DNA of 64,000 nt, taken from Solen grandis. Taxonomy: Eukaryota; Mollusca; Bivalvia; Adapedonta; Solenidae. Both the position numbers and the translations under genes were made by a program. A model generated the notes under the pieces. It searched no databases. It had not been told where the DNA came from and saw nothing but the letters and a program-made list of their open reading frames with translations. Shown here piece after piece: positions 13,301 through 23,969 of the stretch (positions are counted from its first letter, which is position 1; each line of letters starts with the position of its first letter). The stretch lies in NCBI GenBank assembly GCA_021229015.1, contig CM037779.1, positions 1,798,001-1,862,000 on the forward strand, in the 5' to 3' direction.

Positions 13301-16300
13301 ACTGTTGGTGCTGGTCTCCAGTAGCAACACACACACCTCACCCCTGGCAGGCAAGACATGGAGCCGGGAACCAGAGTTCTTTCTTATCTATAAAATGGGG
13401 TTATATTTTCCACATTTTTCATATTTTACACTTCTATCCACTTTTAAATATTTTATTCTTGAGATAAAAAGAAACATATTGTAACAATAAAGCTCAGATT
13501 CTACACAGTCTGCTCGGCAAAGAAAGATCTATTGTTTCATAAATGATTTTAAGTTCAGTAAATCAATATTCATTGAGTCATAAATTTTTACATGAATTTT
13601 CATGAGGTACAGGATGAAATATCATCTAATACCTTCCTCCAGACCAACAAAATGGTTTATCCTGAGTTCTGTTTTTCCTTCAGAATACATATAATGGTAC
13701 ATTTATTTTTCAATTCAATCGAGAATGTCTTAGTGATCCCTTGTTTGTATCAACACTCTGTCTACATGGACCCTTTTACATCCCTCCCGATGCATTTAGT
13801 TAATTAAAAAAAAAGTATGTCTGTAGTGATTCCTTGCGATATGTCTTCAGTGACTCCAATTAGCAATTTTGTCATGTCCAATGACTTTCTGAATAGCATA
13901 GGGAAACAACTCTAATTTAATGGACAGTAGCTAACCAGTTGCCAGACTTTGATAGTTATGCCTTGTTGCAGCATATATACAAAGCAATGGGGTGAAATAA
14001 AATGCTGACAAAATGAAAATATATATTACTTGAAGAAAATTAAAGGCATCTGAGCTTGAGAAGAGGATCATCTGCATATAAGGTAGAAGGTCATTGTAAA
14101 AAGTCTTGACTTTATAACAAGAGGGCCAAGACGGCCCTGAAGTTGCTCACCTGAGAAAAACTGCCTTCATTGCCTGAACAAGTTACTAAATTTTAACATA
14201 GTTGTACTGAATACATAATCCATTAGATCATTTCAATTCCATAAACCAAACAGTACCTGTGGTCAAAATCTGAAGTCAAACTTGACTGGGAGATTACAGG
14301 TATGACTTTAAACGTTGTTGATGAAATGATGAAAAGATTCTAGAAAGTAAACAGTGAAATCTGGCATTTTTATTAATTAAAGGGCCATAACTCCTGACCT
14401 AATTATCTGATATCAGCCATAGTCGAACCTGGCCTAGAGAGTATGGCTATTAACATGATTATATAGTTTGATAATGACTGCTTAAGATGTGAAGATGCTA
14501 GAATGCAAACAAAGTGAAATCTGGCATTTTTAGCTCACCTGAGCACAACGTGCTCAAGGGTGAGCTTTTGTGATGGCCCTTTGTCCGGCGTCCGTCATCA
14601 ACAATTTGGCTTGTTAACACTCTAGAGGCCACATTTTTGGCCAAATCTTCATGAAACTTGGTCAGAATGTTCTCCATAAATCTTGGCAAGTTATTGGGTC
14701 ATGTGGGGTCAAAAAGAAGGTCAAAAGATCAAATCTTAGAAAAACCTTGTTAACACTCTAGAGGCCACATTTTTGGCCAAATCTTCATGAAACTTGGTCA
14801 GAATGTTTCTCTCCATTAAATCTTGGACAAGTTTGAATTGGGCATGTGGGGTCAAAAAGTAGGTCATGAGGTCAAATCTTAGAAAAACCTTGTTAATAGG
14901 TATGAGGTAAACTTAAAAAACTTGTTTACACTCCATAGGCCACATTTTTGGCCATATCTTCATGAAACTTGGTCAGAATGTCTGTTTCCCTAAAATCTTG
15001 GACAAGTTCAAAATTGGGTCATGTGGGGTCAAAAAGTAGGTCAATATGAAAAATCCAACATATGTTGCTCATTAATCAGGTGAGCGATTCAGGGCTATCA
15101 TGGCCCTCTTGTTTAATATCAAAAGGGGCATAACTCCTGATCTAATAAGCTGATGTCCGTCATAATCGAACTTGGCCAAGAGATTATGGTAATAAACATT
15201 GTCATAAAGTTTGAAGATGATTGCTTACGAAATGAACTAATTATGGAGGATGAACGGACAATGGACATTCATCGATCCCAATAGCTGATCCTGAGCACAT
15301 GTGCTCAGGTGAGCTAATAAACAAAAATTTCAAAATATTACTACTGAGTATTGTACTTACACTTTTTGTTAGTTTGTGTTGACAAATGCACTCTGAGATT
15401 TCTCTCCCTTCTTTATACAGTCGCAGTGACGTCGTACACAGGCACATGATATAGACACAAGAAGTGTCCCTATTTGTAACCTCGATAATTACCATGGACA
15501 CAAGAGTTTCTTGTCTGGGTATCTGAAATGATGTTGTGATGTTTGCTGCTACATATATAATTTAAACTAAATGAGTGACCATTGACCATTTCTTTTCAAG
15601 CTGATTTGGAAACAAGTTCTTACAACTTACATTATTCCTCTCAACAGTTCTTGAGTTGGACCAGTACTTTGCACCAGGGAATATCATGACAGATTCATAT
15701 CCTCTACAGGGATTCAAACCCACAACTCATGTATACTACCTCTTAACTGTGGCACTCTTGAACTTGGAGGCATTCTGATTTTGCAATAAACAGATTTTTA
15801 CAGTCCCAGCAATACTATTACATGCAGAGTTAATAGTGTAACATTTTTTTTCAGTTGCTTCACAAAAAAATTAACAGAAAGAGATTTTTAATTATTTGTG
15901 AAAAGTTACCTGGAAATTTCCTTGTTGAATTAGACAGGAAGAATGAATATTTTCGTCATGCTTGATCACATCCCTCACACATTCATCTGACTCAGCTACA
16001 TGGTTGTTTTCTGAGTCCTCACTGCTATCTTTGGAAGGTACGATCTTACCCATACCCATGTGTACTTCTCTTAAATTCGCTTTTGTCCCTTCAGAGGCTA
16101 CAGTGTTCAACTCCTTGTCTCTGACATCAATATGGCCATGCTGAATTTCCAAATAAGAATGTTCTCCATGCAACTCATTTGAAAATCTCAAATTCATTTC
16201 TGGTGCCGTAATATCAGAACATACTGAAAATTCAGGATCTTTATCAGCAGTTTGAGCCGGTTCATCCTGTGCACCTGATATTTGTTTCTGACACTCATCG

Positions 16301-19300
16301 AGTACACTGAAAAGTTCTGAGTTTTCTTCTGCCTCACTTGCACCATCTTGACAGGTAGGTACACATGCCTGGGAGTCAAACAATTGTGGAGAGGAGATAG
16401 CACACATCTGTGCTTCCTGATCTGGAGTACCTGGGCAGTTGTCCTGGATACTGACTTTTAAAGGTGTCACCTCTGTTGTAGGTTTGTTACCATTTACATT
16501 ATCACCTATTAGATTTTGTTTTGTTTTTCCATCAATGCGAGTCTTATATCCAACGAGATCACTTTTATCACTAATAGTATCATCCCGTTTTGTGACATCT
16601 GAGACACTTTTATCAGTGACAATATCAGAGGTTTGGCTTTTAAATGGAACAGAAGCAGCCTTATCTTTATGTGCATCAGCCTCAGTCATGTTATCATTAA
16701 TACTGGTTATACTGTGTCCAGCTAATAAATCATGAGGAATACTAAATTCTTCAATTGTATTATTCCTTTTTACTTCATCTATTAAACAATGAAATAAGGA
16801 AGAAATTATCACATTTTTCTTGGCTTTATTAACTTGACAGCCAAACCTCAACGAAGGCACTGAGCATGACTGGGAGGAATTGAAGGAATTATCTTGACTG
16901 GATTTGAGCGCTATGCGCGAGGACTGGCGTTGTTGGCCATAATTGCTGGACCTCCTCTTCCTGGGATATGACCTCCTCCTGATTCCAAGCTTCTCGACTG
17001 TGTCTGAGTCTAGAGAATCTCCACTTGTCACCTGAATGGAAGAACTCTGAGAGGAAAACAGCAAATTTTCATTTAAATTTTCAAGCTGTTTCTCATTGTT
17101 GTCATTCCAAGAATTCTTTGAATTTACATCAGCAGAATTTTCCTCAGTTTGTTTACTGTCACTACTTCTACAATTAATACTTTTGTTAGTATGCTCATTT
17201 CCAAGGTCAATGTCTTTTATGTTTTCTAATTTCTTTCTAACGGATGGCTCATTCACATTTCTTTCATACACAATCACTTGAGCTTCATTCATGTCTGGGA
17301 TGCCTTTATTATGTAACTTGGAAGTAACTTTAACACTGTCCTCTGATTTTATCCTACTGTCAACTTTGTCACATATGTTGGCTGAGACTCTGACAGAGTT
17401 TTGACCTTTATCAATAGAATTCTGTTGCAGATAACACCCTGAACTTTTTGCAGCTGGTACATAGCTGCTTGAATTTTTTGTGTGAGTCACATAGTTTTTT
17501 GTCTGATATTTAACTTTCCTGACATCGTTTTTTCTCTCTGTTCTGAAATGCTCATCAGGATTTTGCCTTGTATGCATAGATTCCTCAATAGCAACAGGGG
17601 ATTCCTTTGCTTTGATAGCAATATCACTTGTAGCTTTAACTATATTCCTAGTAATATCTACGGACAAATGGTCGGTCTTATTACCTGATGACTGCTTAAC
17701 TTGATGTAAATTTTTAGTGTCTGAGTTCACTGGACTGCCAACATAATCACATTTCTCAAGCAGAGGAAAGCTGTGTCTCTTCCTTTTATGATCAGGGGAG
17801 GCAACATCTCTACACTGTCGGGGACCACCCAGAGACAGACGGTTCTGGTGTTGGCCATGTTTCCTGACACATACCGGTGATATCACCAGACAGTCCCCAT
17901 CCTCCCCCTCCTCCTTTCGCAGATGTGCCTGGTCTGGTGGAGAAAGACAAATACAATCTTAATTTAAGGTTTTACCTCATATGGATGCATTTTGACGTAT
18001 TGGCAAACTGAGCAGACACTGATCAGACTTGAAATAGAAGGTATAAATAATCTGCAAAAGGTAATAGCGTCTGATCAAGGTGTCCTGTTTAACCCTTTCC
18101 CTCATAGACTCATTTTGACGCACTCAATAGGTACCACATAAAGCCTGATCTGCAGAAAACCACAGTTAAACCTTACCAAATTTAATAATAAAGGCCTCAT
18201 TTCCAGACCACTGAGGAGCAGAGAACAGCATAAAACCTGATCAGCCTGCGATTAATCGCAGGCTGATCTGGTTTTATGTTGTTCGCATAGGTCTTTTCAT
18301 GGTTTCCTCTATGAGGGAAAGGGTTAATAATAAAATATTGTAGCTGAGATTCTACACAGTCTTTATGGCATAGAAAAATCTATTGTGTCATATACCATTT
18401 AAAGTTCAGTCAATTAATATTCATGAAATTATAAATTTGTATATAATTATGCATGAGATATGGGTTAAGATACTGATTTTGCTTAATTCTTTAACTATCA
18501 GTTACACCGGGTTATTCTAAACTAGACCATGAAAAAACAAGTGACAGGAATTGTCACAAAACCAGGTTTTCTTTTCGCAATGTTTCGTCCCAGTACAGAT
18601 TATTTGTATCAGTCAAATAATTTTGTGCTCAATGTCTATTAAATCTAATGCAATTCTGTATAAAGCAAACATACATAATATGTGCAACAAGGATTTTTAA
18701 CTTACATTTATTCACATTAACTTTGAACAAGACATGAATATGATGCTTCTGAAAATGTCACTTAAGCATTCACTTTAACTAAATTCTACTTTATTTTTTT
18801 TGTAGGGGTATATAGGAAGGGGCAAACATGTAATTTCATCAAAAATAGTTGAACAACAAAACCCTGACAATATGCACCAGGTCACTATGTAAAAATGCTT
18901 CTGTAAAAGTTTGGGCCAAATCCATTGAAAAATGTAGGAGTTGCGCACAGAAGAATATTTCCCTATATATTACATATGTGAAAAAATAACAAAGGGCCAT
19001 AACTGCACCAAAAATAGTCAAACCACAAAACCCTGACAATATGTGCCAGGTCACTGTCTAATAATGCTTCTGTAAAAGTTTGGGCCAAATCCGATGAAAA
19101 ATGTAGGAGGAGTTGCGCACAGAAGAAATTGTTTACGCCCGCCCGCCGACATATCCCAATCTAATAACCAGAGTTTTCCTTCGGAAAACCTGGTTTAAAA
19201 GATTAGACTCAATCTCAACCGTAATCAGTAATATGTTTTACTATCTGTCTACATTCTTGTTGGCCCATGATTTACGGGATGATCAGGTTTTATTCAGTAC

Positions 19301-22300
19301 ACATTGGTAAATCTGTTATAGCCTAAATTTTGAATACATGATAAGCTTATCTACAGAATATAATCCTGAAAATTATTTTCAAATATAATGTGACCTTCAG
19401 TCACAAGAAATTGTCATCTGACATGATTGTCATGAATTTGATTCCAACAATTTGGATGGCTGATCCCGACAGACTTAACTATTAGGTTCATCACTTCTTC
19501 AAATTATACAGCTCCTTTCACCAAACAAAAGCTGTACACTACCTGGTGTGGACGGTAACTGTGAATGGACATGCCCTCCTGTTATATCCCTCGTTGCTGC
19601 GGTAACCTGGAGATTAGCCTGTTCCTGAAGTGTCCTCTGCACATGGGCCTTTGCCTGGGCAGAGCGCTCATACTTCTGAACACAAACACACACACACATT
19701 TATGTAACACATGATAATATCAATATTTAGATGGAGAAGGCCCTGAATTGCTCACCTGAGCAATATTGCCTTCATCGCCTTATATAACACAGTCATAATG
19801 GATACATAATCCATGCAGAATTACAGCAAGATAATCATAATTCCATTCAAAAACTGTGGTTCAAATTTTGATGGCCATATTAGCAGCAAAATTAAGTGAC
19901 TCCTAGGGTGGGACCAATTTTGACCCCAGGACCATGATTTGAAAACTTGGTTCAGGTCCACAGCCCATGTTATATACAAAATATCTAAACCCAGATCTTG
20001 TGATTTCTGACTAGAAGATCATTCAGGTTTTTCCTATATAAGTCTATGTAAAATCAAGTGATCCCTGTGTGGCGCCAATTTTTACCTTAGAGCCATAATT
20101 TGAACAAACTTGGTGAATGTCAAATAGGTCATATTACATACCAAAATATCTTAACTCCAGGCCTTGTGGTTTCTGACAAGAAGATCTTGTAAGTTTTTTT
20201 CCTACACAAGTCTTAATCTTAGTCTCCTTGGACAGAGCCAATTTTGACCCCAGGGCCATGATGTGAACAAACTTGGTAGATGTCTTCTAGGTCATATTAC
20301 CTACCAAATATCTAATTTCCAGACCTTGTAGTCTCTGACAAGAAGAATTTATATGTAATGAATAATAGGGTTACAATTGTTTTTATTAGACTTATTATTA
20401 AGGTTGGTAACTATATCTAAATATACATGAGCTTGATATTCAAAGTCTGTCAAGAACTTGTTTAAAGTACTTAACTTCAAATACATGTATAGTGCAGGCT
20501 CAAAATCAAAAATGTTAGAATATTCCTGTGAATTAAGCCAATGGTCAAGTTTTAGTATATACACACTATTAAACCCCCAATTTATATAGAAAAGAGGAAC
20601 TCAATACATTATGTTATAAAAATAAATATAAACTTATACATGTATTTGATATTTGTAAGGTATCAAGAAGAATTTTATCATTTTTCATACATAACTCTAT
20701 GTAAAATAAAGTGACCCCTGGGACAGAGCCTGTTTTGACCACAGTGTAATGATTTAAACGATCCTAGTAGAGATCCTAGACAATGCCACACACTAAATGT
20801 CTTAGCTCTATGCCTTGCGGTTTTGGAGAAGAAGATATTTAAAGATTTAACTTATAAAATCTTTTTTCTAACTCCTGTGACACAGATATGCTATGGACCA
20901 GAACAACTTTGGTAAAGCTTCATGTAAGAAACATCACAGGCAAGTTTTCATTAAATTTGGCCCAGTAATTTCAGAGGAAATGTCATTTGAAACAATTGTG
21001 GAAGACAGGCAGTGGACAGCCATTGCTCCTAAAGGCTAAAAAAATATGGAATGGGTGGACAGAAGAAAAAACATACCCCCAACATTTAGAGACTTTAAAA
21101 ATAGAAAATATATTGTTTACATGGTTAGCATGGTTTTTCCCGGTGCAGTAATTACCAGCGGTATTTACCAGTATTTCCCGTCCCAGGAAATACTCCTAAA
21201 TTTCAAAATTCCAGTGAAAAACACTTCATTTTATTATAAACTGCACAGAAACTCTGGGAAAACAATGTAAACATGCAAAAGTGTAACTTTCTTCATAAAT
21301 AAAAGCTCACTGTTCATATATACACTGATAGGGGTGACATCAGTGACCAAAACTCACATCACCAGTCCAACTCTTCCTTGGCTGAAAGCATTCTGAAGCA
21401 GAAAACAAGCTTTGCTGCTTTCTTGTCTCCAAGCCTATTACAACACATCCACAGTCTCTGCACTTTTTTTTTTTTTTGGAGGGGACGGGGGGAGGGGGGG
21501 GGTCAGTTTCAATAATTTAAATGGGTACAGCAGGCACATAAGGGTCAGAGTAATTTTGTAAACGGTATTCCCATGAACTGCTCAGTATTTCTGGGGAATT
21601 ACCACTATTTCCCACTGTCCCAGGAAATACAAGTGTTTCCCATCCTTTTGCCAACCCTGACTGTTTACAGTATAGTGTATCGGTATGTTTTATGACAATA
21701 AAGTAAAAATAAAAAATAAAACAAGAAATAGAATGTCTTAATAATCTGCAAAAGGAGTGCTACTTTAGTTGCTTTTTTTCCTGTACTTCTAAAGATGAAT
21801 GCACTTATTTTTCTGATGTACTGGTTGTGTCCAAAAAGGAGGAAATTACATGGACATAAGCACATAAGAAAAGAAATATGGATTCTATAATTATGTATTT
21901 TGCCTCGAGAGAATACACAATGTAGTTATTATGTACTAATTTAAAAAAGAATCTGTGATTTACCTGTAATTTTTTCTTCTTCTTTAAGAAGGCTCTCTGG
22001 ATTTCTTTAAGTTTTTTCTGCAATTCCTGATGAATAGATATCATAAAGTATATTATATACACTTATGGACATATTAATTCATTAAACATAATTAATAATT
22101 GTTTTGATTTCCAAATGGTATTTATAATAAAAAATTTTTCATTCAATAAATATCTTTCAACAAATTTTGAAAAATTGTGATATATAACCCACATTTTGTA
22201 CATAAAACTCTGTAGCATTATTTGTATCACTAGTAAATTAAATACAAAGGAAAGGTTAAGAAGTTTTGAAATATTGAACTGAAATCAATCTGATTGTGTA

Positions 22301-23527
22301 TGAAACATTTAAAGTTGGTAAATTATTTAAATACAGATGGTAAAATAACTGTATTACCGGTATGCCCATTAATTTCATCATTTTTCTTAAGTAGGTGGAA
22401 AAATCTTCTGTAACTTTTCATTAAAAACAAAAACAGAAGATTTTAAACAGACACATACAAACATACAGTTTTTGGAGATTTTCATTTTAACCACATCTAA
22501 CTTCTCTATATTCTTTCTCATAAAAAAATTCACTGAAGCGAAAGTAAATAAACTTGTACTATAAATTTCTGTATATGTGTTAAAGGCTAAAAAAGCTCTA
22601 CAGAACTTCACAGTATGGTACTAGAATGATATTACTACATTTGTATTCTAGTTCAAAGACTTTGTGATTTGGTGGCCCAATGACCTGACAAAGCTTGCAA
22701 ATTACAGTACCTCTTGACGCCACCTTACATTACACTATTTAAAGGCGAAATTATTCAAAACATTCTACCTGTAAAATAACAAAGTGTCAGAAATTCTAAG
22801 ACCATGTACATTCCTGAAACATTGATTGTCAAGACATAATGCCGCATTTCAAAGGCTAGAAAGTAGTCTAGATCTTGATTCTAACAATACTGGCCGCTCT
22901 TCAACCTTTGCAGATTTGTACTCAGTATCTACCGAAAATATAAAATAATGTTCCAAGTATTATACTGGAAGACGAAATACTGCAATACTGTACCCTTTCT
23001 GAGCCCTATCAGTTTGTTTTTTTTAAATTTAGAATCAAATTTATAATTAAATACATTCCCAAACACTTCTCTTGAATAATATGGAAGAGCATATAAACTA
23101 TTATCGAGATGGAGGAACATCCATACTTTAGCCTGTAATTGCCAAGTATACTTTCTGACACTGGTATATCTATTCTAATATTTAATATTTTCAGTTTTCA
23201 GTATGAGCATTTTGGTGTTCACATAAATAACAAAACCAAATGGAGCTACCCCTGAATAAATACCCTGGCACAGCACTGACAATGTTAACTTTCTATAAAG
23301 GAATGGGACGAAACATGACAATGGGCATAATTTCTACATAGCCCCCACTCACTTTGTTGTAACTAAAACAGACATTTGGCTGTGTTTACATTACTGCATA
23401 CTCACTGGGGTACTCACTACTGTCATTAGTAATTTGTTCACTTCAGAGTTAGAATTGAATTTAAGAAGTATCTAAATTAAAAGCGTCTGCTAAATTTAAG
23501 CAGTACCTCGGTATTCTTCGCATCCAT
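7396..23527 (-). CDS. PALB2: PALB2 (partner and localizer of BRCA2), ten exons
   Basis: Homologous-recombination scaffold that links BRCA1 to BRCA2/RAD51 in the nucleus (family knowledge). Exons in transcript order: 23527-23507 (tentative), 22026-21964, 19675-19543, 17933-15910, 15522-15361, 13387-13227, 12797-12582, 10571-10481, 8963-8833, 7606-7396. All splice sites are GT/AG, the phases close, and the sum is 3,213 nt (1,070 residues; human is 1,186). Residues 8-60 form a Lys/Gln/Leu-rich coiled coil (ELQKKLKEIQRAFLKKKKK), the BRCA1-binding end in the family. A low-complexity middle follows, with basic RRRSYPRKRRSS near 391-402 and FSIP at 469-472. The WD40 propeller runs from about 748 to the end, with NLYIW, WNHERGVLL and GCVYLWDMYTGSC matching human NNIVIW, WNLKTGQLL and SGTIAIWDLLLGQC. 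Exon 2 (63 nt, phase 0 at both ends) and exon 3 (ending in phase 1) keep the human phase pattern. The seven-codon first exon is the weakest part. Confidence 0.9.
7880..8093. mobile_element. TTAA-flanked MITE, CCCTTTACTTCAT family (PALB2 intron 9)
   Basis: Inverted ends CCCTTTACTTCAT and ATGAAGTAAAGGG with TTAA on both sides. The end sequence resembles but differs from the CCCTTTCCCTCATA family, so it is a sister family. No coding capacity was seen. Confidence 0.7.
8503..8790 (-). mobile_element. tRNA-derived SINE, reverse strand (PALB2 intron 9)
   Basis: Read on the minus strand it has a tRNA-like head with GGTTCAGTCCCC as a worn B box near 8733. A conserved body follows (GGTTGGCCTGATGTTAG, TGTGGTATCATTC), and the tail contains CCCAATAAACAAAC. 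The body matches the plus-strand SINEs at 28613 and 54077. Confidence 0.65.
10734..11330. mobile_element. ACAAGAGTGCCAG...CCGCCTCCGGCAGCGTATA element
   Basis: The left end names itself with ACAAGAGTGCCAGTGCTGCC and ATACGCTGCC. The right end has CGCCTCCGGCAGCGTATA, so GCAGCGTAT is inverted at the two ends. It fills PALB2 intron 7 up to the next element. No coding region was seen. Confidence 0.5.
11333..12446 (-). mobile_element. GAGGGC...GGTGAGCTA element, reverse orientation, in PALB2 intron 7
   Basis: It starts AACAAGAGCCCGAGGGCTC, continues CGCTCACCTGAG, and ends GAGCACGTTGTGCTCAGG then TGAGCTA. A 167-bp internal unit starting GCCTATGT repeats at 11561, 11728, 11895 and 12062, with the core ACCCCAGGGCGGGGCC. 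It lies directly beside another element (10734-11330). Confidence 0.65.
14117..15316 (-). mobile_element. Outer reverse-orientation GGCCCTCTTGTT-type element, interrupted
   Basis: The left end is AACAAGAGGGCCAAGACGGC and the right end is GTGCTCAGGTGAGCTA. Both halves share internal units (AGGGGCATAACTCCTGATCT against AGGGCCATAACTCCTGACCT). The copy in PALB2 intron 5 is split by a plus-strand element at 14531-15113. Confidence 0.65.
14531..15113 (+). mobile_element. Inner TAGCTCAC...GGCCCTCTTGTT element nested in the outer copy
   Basis: Both ends are intact (TAGCTCACCTGAGCAC on the left; GGCCCTCTTGTT on the right). It interrupts a unit of the outer element after CTGGCATTTT. Internal units resemble those at 26641-27325. 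Confidence 0.65.
16735..16746 (-). other. FxLP-like (FSIP) motif in PALB2 exon 4, probable MRG15-binding site
   Basis: The codons read Phe-Ser-Ile-Pro at residues 469-472 of the assembled protein, in the context NTIEEFSIPHDLLAG. Human PALB2 has ITDFQLPDEDFG, whose FxLP core binds the MRG domain of MRG15 (MORF4L1). The spacing of an acidic residue before Phe and the acidic or hydrophobic residues after Pro agree. The motif sits in otherwise unconserved low-complexity sequence, which argues for selection. The role is inferred from this local similarity. Confidence 0.5.
18089..18327. mobile_element. TTAA-flanked MITE, CCCTTTCCCTCATA family, copy 2 (PALB2 intron 3)
   Basis: Perfect TTAA on both sides of the inverted ends. 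The central palindrome is larger than in copy 1 and contains CCTGCGATTAATCGCAGG. Confidence 0.75.
18558..19197. mobile_element. ACCAGGTTTTC...GAAAACCTGGT element (PALB2 intron 3)
   Basis: The ends AAACCAGGTTTTC and GAAAACCTGGTTT are inverted. Near the right side a unit of about 180 bases is present twice (CACAAAACCCTGACAATATG, then AAAAGTTTGGGCCAAATCC and GTTGCGCACAGAAGAA). Confidence 0.55.
19732..21040 (-). mobile_element. Diverged reverse-orientation element of the same group, PALB2 intron 2
   Basis: It begins GAAGGCCCTGAATTGCTCAC then CTGAGC. Internal units contain CCAATTTTGACCCCAGGGCC-like stretches and TTTGAACAAACTTGGT. The copy is interrupted at about 20345-20690 by AT-rich sequence. 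The ends are worn and the borders approximate. Confidence 0.45.
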
Positions 23528-23969
23528 AGATTTATTGCGTGGAATACAAGTTTATATCCCCAAACAAAACTTAAAATATCTGCTACTACTCAAAAGTTGT
23601 GTACATTTCGCTCCTGCAATTTATCACTGTCTTGGACTTAGTAATCTACACTAATAAAAACAGAGATCTATCGAATGACGGAACACGGGAATCGCTTCCG
23701 TTTGCGCGTGCGCATGGCATAATTAAATGAGAACAACCAAAAAAATGTTTTGACAGAATGTAACGCTGCGTTTAAAGGCTTAAAGACTCAAAGATTACTC
23801 TGCAATTATTGTTGAAATTTGAATTTATTTCATCAAATGGATATGAGGTATTAGAATGTGAATTGAATTGATAAATGATAGCTAAATTATATCAGAAACG
23901 ATTTGAATTGCTTCAACTCGAGAAAGAAAAATCACTTTTGTTTACAAAATATACTGTAAGGGTTGGCTC
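23528..23969. promoter_or_regulatory. Probable shared (bidirectional) PALB2-RAB40 promoter
   Basis: The interval of about 440 bases separates the proposed PALB2 start codon (minus strand) from the RAB40 start codon (plus strand). It holds no repeat I recognise. At 23703-23714 the sequence TGCGCGTGCGCA differs at one base from the NRF-1 consensus YGCGCAYGCGCR, a site typical of bidirectional housekeeping promoters. The local CpG-rich patch at 23690-23720 stands out from the AT-rich surroundings. No start site can be fixed from sequence alone. Confidence 0.5.
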
